Assembly (NCBI RefSeq): GCF_025562715.2
Contig: NZ_JAPFCC010000001.1
Span: 1,258,501 to 1,322,500 of the forward strand
From: Endozoicomonas gorgoniicola
Lineage (GTDB): Bacteria > Pseudomonadota > Gammaproteobacteria > Pseudomonadales > Endozoicomonadaceae
Direction of reading: 5' to 3'
Length of the DNA: 64,000 nt
The notes beneath the pieces were generated by a model that did no database searches, was not told the origin of the DNA, and was given only the letters and a program-made list of their open reading frames with translations. Positions within the stretch are counted from its first letter, which is position 1, and each line of letters starts with the position of its first letter. The translations under genes and the position numbers were made by a program. Shown here piece after piece: positions 36,150-43,436 of the stretch.

Positions 36150-36907
36150 CCAAAGCGCAGGTCTTTCAATCGCACACCCAGCTCCAGCCCGGTGGCCAGT
36201 GTGGCAAGGCGTTGTGACAGCAAAGCCTGCTCTTTTTGCGCACAGACTTTTCCCGCAGCCCCTTTTGACTCACCCTGCTGAAACACCTGTTCCAGCCCGC
36301 CGAACTCCAGCATCAGCCTGGTTGCGCCCTGCTTGCCGACACCGCTGACGCCGGGAATATCGCCATTCCCTGCCATTGCCCAGTAATCAACCAATTGCTC
36401 CGGCCTGAACCCCAGCTGCCGGAAAACCGTTTCAGCATTATGATCCTGCTTCTGGAAATGGTCCCTCAGTCGTATTGACGGATGAGCAAGCAGCTGTTGG
36501 AAGCTTCGATCCGTTGAGAGGATGGTCACGGCAACACCCACCCCCATCGCCTTGCTGGCTATCGAGGCAATCACATCATCGGCTTCCAGACCTGAACGGC
36601 GAAAGGTCTTCACGCCCAGCTGTAAAAAGGCGTTATTAAAATCACCCAGACGATTATTCAGGCTATCAGGCATGGGCTTGCGCTGGCTTTTATAGTCAGG
36701 ATACAGCTCATGCCGCCAGGTGGGCGGGTTGCCATCAAAAACGACCAGCGCATGGGTTGGCTGGCTGTCGTGCAGCGCTCTTGACAGTGAGGAAATGGTT
36801 GAGGAAATGGCGCCATCCACCTGACTGCTCTCATCAGGCGCTCTCACCGCCGCATGTATCCGGCGAATCAGGTTCAGGGCATCAATTAATAACAGGTGAG
36901 GGCGCAT
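36146..36907 (-). CDS. xni: Flap endonuclease Xni (exonuclease IX)
   Basis: Xni is a 5'-nuclease-fold protein related to the N-terminal domain of DNA polymerase I and binds or trims flapped DNA. The 253-residue product has LLIDALNLIRRIHAA, LVVFDGNPPTWRHELYPDYK, RRSGLEADDVIASIA, TDRSFQQLL, DYWAMAGNGDIPGVSGVG (helix-hairpin-helix) and QGATRLMLEFGGLE. Metal-ligand acidic residues in GLEADDV and STDR are present. Length matches E. coli Xni. A 54-bp piece of this gene is repeated at 37912. Confidence 0.92.
   Translation of the reverse strand: MRPHLLLIDALNLIRRIHAAVRAPDESSQVDGAISSTISSLSRALHDSQPTHALVVFDGNPPTWRHELYPDYKSQRKPMPDSLNNRLGDFNNAFLQLGVKTFRRSGLEADDVIASIASKAMGVGVAVTILSTDRSFQQLLAHPSIRLRDHFQKQDHNAETVFRQLGFRPEQLVDYWAMAGNGDIPGVSGVGKQGATRLMLEFGGLEQVFQQGESKGAAGKVCAQKEQALLSQRLATLATGLELGVRLKDLRFG
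36650..36703. repeat. xni segment duplicated at 37912-37965
   Basis: This 54-bp stretch inside xni recurs at 37912-37965 in the same orientation with one mismatch (C at 36671, A at the copy). Further similarity follows after small gaps (see the entry at 37912). It indicates that part of the xni region was duplicated to the far side of the RING-finger gene. Confidence 0.9.
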
Positions 36908-36998
36908 GGCTCTGGTTCCAAACTATTTGTTCAGTCAGTGTTCAGAAATCAGAAAAGTTTAACACATTGCAGATTGCTACAAATTGACAGTTGGCTGC

Positions 36999-37022
36999 CG
37001 GAATCTACGTAATTCGAGCTGT
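36999..37022. repeat. 24-bp direct repeat, left copy
   Basis: The 24 bases beginning CGGAATCTACGTAATTCGAG occur here and again, exactly, at 37989-38012. The two copies flank 966 bases carrying the transposase stub and the RING-finger gene. They may be insertion-derived or part of the duplicated xni flank. Confidence 0.9.
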
Positions 37023-37091
37023 CAGTTCATCTTGTGTCTTGATGTGGCTGGCAAGTTTTTCGATGAGTTCCTGATTGATGTCAATGCTCAT
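37005..37091 (-). pseudogene. 5' stub of a transposase gene, IS256-like
   Basis: A 28-codon frame starts at the ATG at 37091, with AGGAG 7 bases upstream, and begins MSIDINQELI, continuing to KTQDELTA before a stop at the 24-bp repeat. The start and the DELTA turn resemble the N-terminus of IS256-family transposases, where the next residues would be a long Leu/Lys-rich helix. The rest is missing. A strong ribosome-binding site on so short a frame supports a truncated gene. The family assignment is from memory and tentative. Confidence 0.4.
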
Positions 37092-37144
37092 TGTTATTCT
37101 CCTCTTTAGGAGTTTTAACGACAAGCGTTTACACAATATGTAGT

Positions 37145-37810
37145 TCAGTCTCGATGTAGCTCAGTCTCGGCTCCAGCGATTTTGTTCAGTAGATAGGTAG
37201 TCAGGTCGTGTTGCACTTTACGCACGTTAACAAAGACGGAAAGAGCCATAATTGAAACGACACCTTGAGAAACCAAAGAAACTGCACGTCCCTTATCAAT
37301 AAGAGCGGCATCGTTATCGGCAGAAGCCCCCACAGTAGCAGCACCATAAAATATGCCAACCCAACCAGCCAGAAGAACAGCACTTTTTATGGCTGCATTA
37401 TCAATAGCACTAACCTTATAGCCAAAAGCACTACCAACAGCGTAAGCAGCACTTCCAAAACAAATGCCACCAGCAGCAGGAACAGCACTAGCAGCTACAG
37501 CCCCCATAGCAGCACCAATAGAAGCGCCAATAGAAACACCAACAACACCGGATAGTAATGCCCTAACCATTCGTTCACGCAATGACCGGGGGGGCTTAAA
37601 TGATGATATATCCGCGCGGCAATAGGGGCATTTAGGCTCCTCATCTACCAGAATTTTACTAACGCATCTTCTGCAAAAGACATGCTTCCCCTCACAAGGC
37701 AAAGTAATCTTTTCATGTTTATGACTGTCAAAATTCTCATAGCAAACTTCACATTCCTGCTGACGTTGATAACCTATTCTTGTCGCAATACTCTCTATAA
37801 TTCCCATCAT
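37145..37810 (-). CDS. RING-finger (C3HC4) membrane protein, eukaryote-like
   Basis: The 221-residue protein has a complete C3HC4 RING at 20-64: C20-x2-C23-x15-C39-x3-H43-x2-C46-x2-C49-x11-C61-x2-C64, with the C-P-x-C ending typical of ubiquitin E3 ligases. The rest is Gly/Ala-rich with two to four membrane-like helices (from about 85 to 195), so the RING would face the cytosol or, if delivered, a host membrane. RING fingers are rare in bacteria and mostly found in host-associated species, where they act as ubiquitin ligases in host cells. ATG 37810 has AGGTGGG 4 bases upstream; a GTG at 37819 is possible. It is flanked by 24-bp direct repeats and xni fragments, suggesting recent arrival. Confidence 0.82.
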   Translation of the reverse strand: MMGIIESIATRIGYQRQQECEVCYENFDSHKHEKITLPCEGKHVFCRRCVSKILVDEEPKCPYCRADISSFKPPRSLRERMVRALLSGVVGVSIGASIGAAMGAVAASAVPAAGGICFGSAAYAVGSAFGYKVSAIDNAAIKSAVLLAGWVGIFYGAATVGASADNDAALIDKGRAVSLVSQGVVSIMALSVFVNVRKVQHDLTTYLLNKIAGAETELHRD

Positions 37811-37911
37811 CCAACCCACCTATTAAGTTCCTTCGTTAGATAGGACTAAAAACTCACCGACAAGTTCCAGCGTGGCTGATCGTGCGGTTTGTTGCTTGAA
37901 TCCAGCCCCGG

Positions 37912-38012
37912 ACGATTATTCAGGCTATCAGGAATGGGCTTGCGCTGGCTTTTATAGTCAGGATATAGCGAACGGGTTGGTTGTTTGTCGGAATCTACGT
38001 AATTCGAGCTGT
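37912..38012 (-). pseudogene. Decayed partial copy of xni and its upstream region
   Basis: Bases 37912-37965 repeat xni 36650-36703; 37966-37988 resemble xni 36747-36770 with several changes; and 37989-38012 repeat 36999-37022 exactly. The copy therefore represents the 5' part of xni and its upstream sequence with two internal deletions, and encodes nothing. It fills most of the 325-base gap before metZ. A TGGTTA/TAACCA inverted repeat (38029-38043) follows and could be an operator. Confidence 0.75.
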
Positions 38013-38135
38013 TAATGTCGCAGTAATTTGGTTATGTTAACCATCCTTCGCTTTTGCCGAACGGAGGCTGGTGCGACGGGTCTTTTCTCAAGTACCTCAC
38101 AGCACGGGCTGTCAGCTCTGACGTCAGGAAATTCC

Positions 38136-39341
38136 ATGAAAGATAACGACAATATGACATCGGATTGGGCCTTTGAAACTCAGGCCATTCGCACAGGATC
38201 TATTCGCAGTGGGGAAGGGGAACACAGTGAGGCAATTTATCTGACTTCCAGTTTTGCCTATGAAAGCGCTGCACAGGCACAGGCCGTTTTTGCCGGTGAT
38301 CAGGAAGGGAATGTTTATTCCCGCTATACCAACCCGTCCGTCAAAATGTTTGAAGACCGTATGGCTGCCCTCGAAGGGGGAGAGATGGCCTGCGCTTCCT
38401 CTTCGGGCATGGCAGCGATTCTGGGCATGTGCATGGGGCTGTTGAAAGCTGGCGACCATGTCATCTGTTCCCGCAGTGTATTCGGAACCACCTTTACGAT
38501 TTTTGCTAAATACCTCGATAAGTTCGGTGTCAAAACCACCTTTGTTGATTTTACGGACTATAAACAGTGGCAAGAGGCTATGCGCCCAGAGACTAAGCTA
38601 CTGTTTCTGGAAACGCCCTCCAACCCCCGGGGTGAAGTGGTGGATCTGGAAGTTATGGCCGGTATCGCCCATGACAACGCTCTTGGGAGCAGGGCCTGGC
38701 TGATGGTAGACAACTGTTTCTGTACTCCGGCTCTGCAGCAGCCATTAAAACTTGGGGCTGATATTGTTGTACATTCTGCCACTAAATACATTGATGGGCA
38801 GGGGCGCTGCATGGGAGGCGTTGCTGTGGGTAAGGCAGAACTGATTGAGGAAATGCATCTTTGGCAGAGGGCGGCGGGCGCCTGCCTTAGCCCGTTCAAT
38901 GCCTGGAATTTTTACAAGGGGCTGGAAACCCTCAGTCTGCGTATGGACGCACATTGTCGCAATGCCATGGCGCTGGCAGAATGGCTTGATAAGCATCCCG
39001 CTGTTGAAATGGTTCATTATTCGGGTTTGCCATCCCATCCCGGGCATGAGCTGGCTAAACGACAACAGAAAGCGTTTGGTGGGGTATTGGCCTTTGAAGT
39101 CAGGGGAGGACGCAAAGAGGCCTGGACGGTTATTGATCAAGTTCAGGTCATGTCCCGCACTGCCAATCTGGGCGATACCCGAACCACCATTACCCATCCG
39201 GCAACGACCACTCACTGTCGCCTGTCTGATGAAGACAAGGCTCGCTCCGGCATCACCGAAAATCTGGTGCGTATTGCCGTCGGCCTGGAAAACATTGATG
39301 ACCTGAAACGTGATCTTGAAAGGGGATTAAGCCAGCTTTAA
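38136..39341 (+). CDS. metZ: O-succinylhomoserine sulfhydrylase
   Basis: MetZ makes homocysteine directly from O-succinylhomoserine and sulfide. The 401-residue PLP enzyme of the Cys/Met metabolism family has SSFAYESAAQAQAVF, YSRYTNPSVKMFE, ASSSGMAAI, FLETPSNP, the cofactor lysine in SATKYIDGQGR, and the end block TANLGDTRTTITHPATTTH. The ATG at 38136 has AGGAA 5 bases upstream; the frame opens earlier at 38028 but without family similarity. In Pseudomonas metZ follows purF; here its upstream neighbours are the xni remnant and RING gene. Confidence 0.94.
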   Translation: MKDNDNMTSDWAFETQAIRTGSIRSGEGEHSEAIYLTSSFAYESAAQAQAVFAGDQEGNVYSRYTNPSVKMFEDRMAALEGGEMACASSSGMAAILGMCMGLLKAGDHVICSRSVFGTTFTIFAKYLDKFGVKTTFVDFTDYKQWQEAMRPETKLLFLETPSNPRGEVVDLEVMAGIAHDNALGSRAWLMVDNCFCTPALQQPLKLGADIVVHSATKYIDGQGRCMGGVAVGKAELIEEMHLWQRAAGACLSPFNAWNFYKGLETLSLRMDAHCRNAMALAEWLDKHPAVEMVHYSGLPSHPGHELAKRQQKAFGGVLAFEVRGGRKEAWTVIDQVQVMSRTANLGDTRTTITHPATTTHCRLSDEDKARSGITENLVRIAVGLENIDDLKRDLERGLSQL

Positions 39342-39368
39342 CCTGAAAAAATTTTCACGGTAAATAGC

Positions 39369-39392
39369 ACCTGCCGATATAAACAGGCAGGT
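39369..39392. other. Hairpin after metZ
   Basis: ACCTGCC (39369-39375) and GGCAGGT (39386-39392) pair perfectly around a 10-base loop. No T run follows on either strand, so it is not a typical intrinsic terminator; it could protect the metZ transcript end. Confidence 0.45.
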
Positions 39393-39400
39393 CTGGCCCC

Positions 39401-39428
39401 TAACCTCCAACAACTAACCTCCAACAAC
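39401..39428. repeat. Perfect 14-bp tandem duplication before moxR
   Basis: TAACCTCCAACAAC occurs twice in direct succession 12 bases upstream of the MoxR start. It is one of several short tandem duplications near gene ends in this window. Confidence 0.9.
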
Positions 39429-39440
39429 AGGTTCACTTCA

Positions 39441-40340
39441 ATGAATGAGTTGCACCAGTGCGTTCATGGTCTTAATGATCTGATTAAGGGTAAGGAACAT
39501 GAAGTGCGACTGGCCGTTTGCTGTCTTCTGGCCGGAGGACATCTGCTGGTGGAAGACCTGCCCGGTATGGGCAAAACCACTCTGGCTCATGGACTGGCAA
39601 GGGTGATGGGGCTGGATTACCAGCGCATCCAGTTCACCAGTGACCTGTTGCCTGCGGATATAATTGGTGTGTCCGTCTATGAAAAACAGACCGGTTCCTT
39701 TCGTTTTCATAAAGGACCGGTGTTTACCCAGCTGATCCTTGCTGACGAGATTAACCGCGCGTCCCCCCGGACCCAGAGTGCCTTGCTGGAAGCGATGGAG
39801 GAGCGGCAGGTCACGGTTGAAGGACAAACTCTGACATTGCCATCGCCTTTTTTTGTTATAGCGACTCAGAACCCAGCCGCCCAGGAAGGCACCTTTACCT
39901 TGCCAGAGTCACAGCTGGATCGTTTTTTAATGCGCATCCAGTTGGGCTATCCGGATAAAGAGTCAGAACTGTCCCTGCTGAAAGGTGAAGCAGGCCGCAG
40001 CCGGATGCATGAATGCCAGCAGGTACTCTCTCCATCCACCCTGAAGAGTGGACAGCTTCAGGTTGAAACGGTTCATGCCAGTGACCATTTTCTGAAGTAC
40101 CTGCTCAGAGTGGTCACCGCTACCCGCCTTTCCAGTGATTTTGTCACTGGCTTATCGCCCCGTGCCAGCCTCTCGTTGTTGCAGGCCAGCAAAGCCTGGG
40201 CGTTATTGCACGACAGAGATTATGTGATACCGGAAGACCTGCAGGCTGTTTTCACCGCTGTGGCTGAGCATCGACTGCTAAGTCGTGGTGCTGGCCTGTC
40301 AGCAAAAGAGCTGTTAGCCACTGTTGATGTCACAGGCTGA
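39441..40340 (+). CDS. MoxR-family AAA+ ATPase
   Basis: MoxR ATPases act as chaperones for protein complexes and are typically paired with DUF58 and transglutaminase genes. The 299-residue protein has Walker A DLPGMGKTT near 37-45, FTSDLLPADIIG, Walker B LILADEINRASPRTQ, the ATQNPAAQEGTFTLPESQLDRF sensor region written here as two parts, and the C-terminal GLSPRASLSLLQASKAWA lid. It is 11 bases before the DUF58 gene in a three-gene operon. Its exact client is not known. Confidence 0.92.
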   Translation: MNELHQCVHGLNDLIKGKEHEVRLAVCCLLAGGHLLVEDLPGMGKTTLAHGLARVMGLDYQRIQFTSDLLPADIIGVSVYEKQTGSFRFHKGPVFTQLILADEINRASPRTQSALLEAMEERQVTVEGQTLTLPSPFFVIATQNPAAQEGTFTLPESQLDRFLMRIQLGYPDKESELSLLKGEAGRSRMHECQQVLSPSTLKSGQLQVETVHASDHFLKYLLRVVTATRLSSDFVTGLSPRASLSLLQASKAWALLHDRDYVIPEDLQAVFTAVAEHRLLSRGAGLSAKELLATVDVTG

Positions 40341-40351
40341 GGTGATCTGGC

Positions 40352-41353
40352 ATGGCAGGCTTACAATCATTGAAGCAGAAAGCAAGACAGCTGGTTCTGG
40401 GCAACATTGCCCCGGCCCGACAGGTAACGTTAAGCCAGAGACGTATTTACATACTTCCCGGCATGGCCGGAATGCTCTGGTTGCTGGTGGCTTTTCTGTT
40501 GTTCCTGATGGCGGTGAATTATACCAACAGCCTTGCTTTTGCCATGTCGTTTTTTATGGTCAGCCTGTTTATGCTGGCGATATTGCACACCTGGCGAAAC
40601 CTCGCGGGGCTGACCATCCGTAGTCTTGGTGGTGAACCTGCGCACGTTGGGCAGCCAGTGCAGGTAAAGCTTGAGATAGATGGCCATAATCGTGAGCGTA
40701 TTGCCATTAAAGTGGGATGGCCAGATCATGAAAACCTGAATGTCGATACCCGGGGCTCAACACAGATAGACTTACGCATTACCGGACAGAAGCGTGGCTG
40801 GCTATCCCCGGGCCTGTTACGCATTGAAAGCCAGTATCCTCTTGGGCTGTGCAAAACCTGGAGTTGGCTCTCCCTGGAAACAGGGGTTCTTGTTTATCCG
40901 GCGGTTGATGACAGCCTGCCCCTGCCATTAAGTCAGAATGCCAATGGCACTCAGGCGGGAGCCATGATGCTCGGGCAGGAGGAGTTTTCCGGTGTGCGCC
41001 GCTACCAGGCCGGTGATTCTAGTGGGCATGTTGACTGGAAAGGCTTTGCCCGCAGGCACGAACTGAACACGAAAATTTTCGACCAGCCGGTTGGACTGGA
41101 TTGCATGTTGTCACTGAACGATACGCCGGGTCATGAGCTGGAAGATCAACTCCCGGTACTCACTGCCTGGTGTCTGCGATGTGAACGACAGAAGCGGCCT
41201 TACGGCCTGTCACTGCCGGGAGTCACCATTAGTCCCTGCATGGGGCAGCGACATCTGAGTGAGTGTCTGCAGTCTCTGGCCTTGTTTCAGATTAAGAAGC
41301 TTCAGGTTAAGACGCTTCAGGTTGAGACGTTTCAGGTTGAGACGGGTGCTTAA
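40352..41353 (+). CDS. DUF58-domain membrane protein
   Basis: The 333-residue protein has two membrane helices near 32-80 (MLWLLVAFLLFLMAVNYT and MSFFMVSLFMLAI) and the DUF58 signature FSGVRRYQAGDSSGHVDWKGFARR at about 210-235. DUF58 proteins accompany MoxR ATPases and have a von Willebrand A-like fold. The C-terminus ends in four pentapeptides (FQIKK, LQVKT, LQVET, FQVET) encoded by a 15-bp tandem repeat. GAGGTG stands before the ATG. Confidence 0.9.
   Translation: MAGLQSLKQKARQLVLGNIAPARQVTLSQRRIYILPGMAGMLWLLVAFLLFLMAVNYTNSLAFAMSFFMVSLFMLAILHTWRNLAGLTIRSLGGEPAHVGQPVQVKLEIDGHNRERIAIKVGWPDHENLNVDTRGSTQIDLRITGQKRGWLSPGLLRIESQYPLGLCKTWSWLSLETGVLVYPAVDDSLPLPLSQNANGTQAGAMMLGQEEFSGVRRYQAGDSSGHVDWKGFARRHELNTKIFDQPVGLDCMLSLNDTPGHELEDQLPVLTAWCLRCERQKRPYGLSLPGVTISPCMGQRHLSECLQSLALFQIKKLQVKTLQVETFQVETGA
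41285..41344. repeat. Four 15-bp tandem repeats at the 3' end of the DUF58 gene
   Basis: Units at 41285, 41300, 41315 and 41330 vary around CTTCAGGTTGAGACG; the first is more diverged. They are in frame and add pentapeptides to the C-terminus just before the stop. Copy number could vary between strains. Confidence 0.9.
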
Positions 41354-41354
41354 T

Positions 41355-43436
41355 ATGTCTGACACTCACCAGCTGGAAGAAGGCATCAGCCGTACGTCTG
41401 TGATCTGGTTGCTGGTAGTCCAGGTGATGGTGTTACTGCCATTGGGATCTGTTCTGCCGGTGCCGCTGTTAGCCATTGCTTTACTCAGTGTTATATGGCG
41501 TCTGACATTGTGGTATGGGCGATCTTTCTGGCCACCCCTCTGGCTGCGTGCTGTGCTGATAGCCATCGCACTGGGAACGGTTGTCATCAGCTTTCAGCCA
41601 TTACTGACACTGGAGTCAATAGTATCGGTTCTGGCTGTCAGCTATTCATTAAAACTGCTGGAAATGCGCTACCGGCGCGATGCCCTTGTTGTCGTCTATA
41701 TTGGTTTTTTTGTTGTCACCACCAGTGTCCTGTTTTCCCAGAGTCTGCTACAGGCTGCCTGGCTGGTTCTGTGTCTGGTCGTACTCATTGCGGCTCAACA
41801 GGGGCTATACCGGCGAACGGATTTTTTGCCGGTTGCCAGCAGCCTGCGTTATGGTCTTGTGCTGGTGTTGCAGGCGGTACCATTAACCGTTGTTCTGTTT
41901 ATTCTTGTACCTCGTCTGGATCCATTGTGGTCTGTTCCCCAGCCCGATTACAGCGCAACGACAGGCGTCAGTGATCGTATGGCTCCGGGAGATATTGCCC
42001 GCCTGAGCCAGTCCGACGAACTGGCTTTCAGGGCTGTTTTCGATGGCAGTCTGCCCCCGGCCAGTGAACGCTACTGGCGAATGGTGGTGATGGACCAGTT
42101 TGACGGAAAAAGCTGGTATCAGTCGGCAACTGCCGATCTGGTCAGCAAGGGTATCGCAGTCACTGACTGGCAGCAGGATCATCATCAGCCTGTTGACTGG
42201 TGGTTACAGCAGCCTAACGGCTATCGTTACGAAGTTTTGCTTGAGGCAACCGGTTCTCCCTGGCTGGTAACAATGGGGCCGGCAACAGAGAGTCAGGGAC
42301 AATATTTGCTATTGCGAACCCTGCGACTGGAAGCAGGAAGCCCGCTCTATGAACGTCAGGTGTATTCTGTTTCCGGCAGTACCCCGGTATTTTCGGACGA
42401 TTTGCCTGGCTGGCTGCGCAAACTGAATTTGCAACTGCCCAGGGGAAACACTCAGGCACGGCGAACTGCGCGACGATGGATGTTGCAGGCAAAAGGGAAG
42501 CCGGAACAGCTGGCTATGCGCATTATGCGGTTTTTTCAGGAACAGGGGTTTGTTTATACCCTGTCACCGCCGTTAATGGCAGGAGAGAGTATCGACCGTT
42601 TTCTGTTTTCTGAACAGCAGGGGTTTTGTGCGCATTATGCGGGTGCATTTGTCTTTATGATGCGGTCAGCGGGGGTGCCTGCCAGAGTAGTGTCCGGTTA
42701 TCAGGGTGGAGAGCTCAAACCTGAACAAAACATGATTCAGGTTCGTCAGTTTGATGCTCACGCCTGGGCGGAAATATGGGTCAGGGGCAAAGGCTGGGTG
42801 CGCTATGATCCTACGATGGCTATTGCACCGGAACGCATTTTAGCGGATTTGCAGACTGCACTGGGACTAGAAGGCGGCTTCCTTAATGAGAAGCCACTGT
42901 CGTTACTCCGCTACCGTGAGGTGCCTCTGCTGAACCATTTCAGACTGTTTTATGAAAACCTTGAATATCGCTGGCAGCGCACAGTCATTGATTATCAGCG
43001 AGAGCAGCAGCAGGCTTTACTGGAGCAGTGGCTTGGCACGGACCAGCTGCAATGGAGGCAGACTACTTTACTGGCAGTGGTTGTATTAATGGTATTGGGG
43101 GTAAGTAGCCTGCTGCTGTTATACCGGCGTGACAAGAAAGATGAGCTTAGTCGTTTATATAATCGTTTTCTTGCCAAGCTTCAGCGGTCAGGGGTTCAGT
43201 TGCAGGATGGCGAAGGGGAGCTGAGCCTGGCAAGGCGTATAGAGACAGAACATCCTGAACTGTCAGACAGTGTATGGGCATTTATCAGGGAGTATATTCA
43301 GTGTCGGTATGCCAGCCATGAAACGGTTGAGGCCCGGCAGATAAAAAGTCTGAAAATCAAACTGAACTCGGTTCGCCAGGAGCCTGTCCGACAGGCTCCC
43401 GGGCATCACCAGACGGCTGATTGTAATAAGGTCTGA
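41355..43436 (+). CDS. tgpA: Transglutaminase-like membrane protein (TgpA type)
   Basis: TgpA in Pseudomonas is an essential membrane protein with a periplasmic transglutaminase domain. This 693-residue homologue has five to six N-terminal helices (to about 180), a periplasmic domain with the catalytic triad in GFCAHYAGAFVFMMRSAG (Cys), FDAHAWAEIWV (His) and GWVRYDPT (Asp), then a helix at TLLAVVVLMVLGVSSLLLL and a cytosolic tail. The real start is the ATG at 41355, one base after the DUF58 stop; the frame extends upstream only through repeats in the DUF58 gene. Its 3' end overlaps a convergent gene by 80 bases. Confidence 0.88.
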   Translation: MSDTHQLEEGISRTSVIWLLVVQVMVLLPLGSVLPVPLLAIALLSVIWRLTLWYGRSFWPPLWLRAVLIAIALGTVVISFQPLLTLESIVSVLAVSYSLKLLEMRYRRDALVVVYIGFFVVTTSVLFSQSLLQAAWLVLCLVVLIAAQQGLYRRTDFLPVASSLRYGLVLVLQAVPLTVVLFILVPRLDPLWSVPQPDYSATTGVSDRMAPGDIARLSQSDELAFRAVFDGSLPPASERYWRMVVMDQFDGKSWYQSATADLVSKGIAVTDWQQDHHQPVDWWLQQPNGYRYEVLLEATGSPWLVTMGPATESQGQYLLLRTLRLEAGSPLYERQVYSVSGSTPVFSDDLPGWLRKLNLQLPRGNTQARRTARRWMLQAKGKPEQLAMRIMRFFQEQGFVYTLSPPLMAGESIDRFLFSEQQGFCAHYAGAFVFMMRSAGVPARVVSGYQGGELKPEQNMIQVRQFDAHAWAEIWVRGKGWVRYDPTMAIAPERILADLQTALGLEGGFLNEKPLSLLRYREVPLLNHFRLFYENLEYRWQRTVIDYQREQQQALLEQWLGTDQLQWRQTTLLAVVVLMVLGVSSLLLLYRRDKKDELSRLYNRFLAKLQRSGVQLQDGEGELSLARRIETEHPELSDSVWAFIREYIQCRYASHETVEARQIKSLKIKLNSVRQEPVRQAPGHHQTADCNKV

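Noticed and set aside
39369..39392. Rho-independent terminator after metZ
   Set aside because: The stem is good but no T run follows on either strand; kept only as a hairpin.
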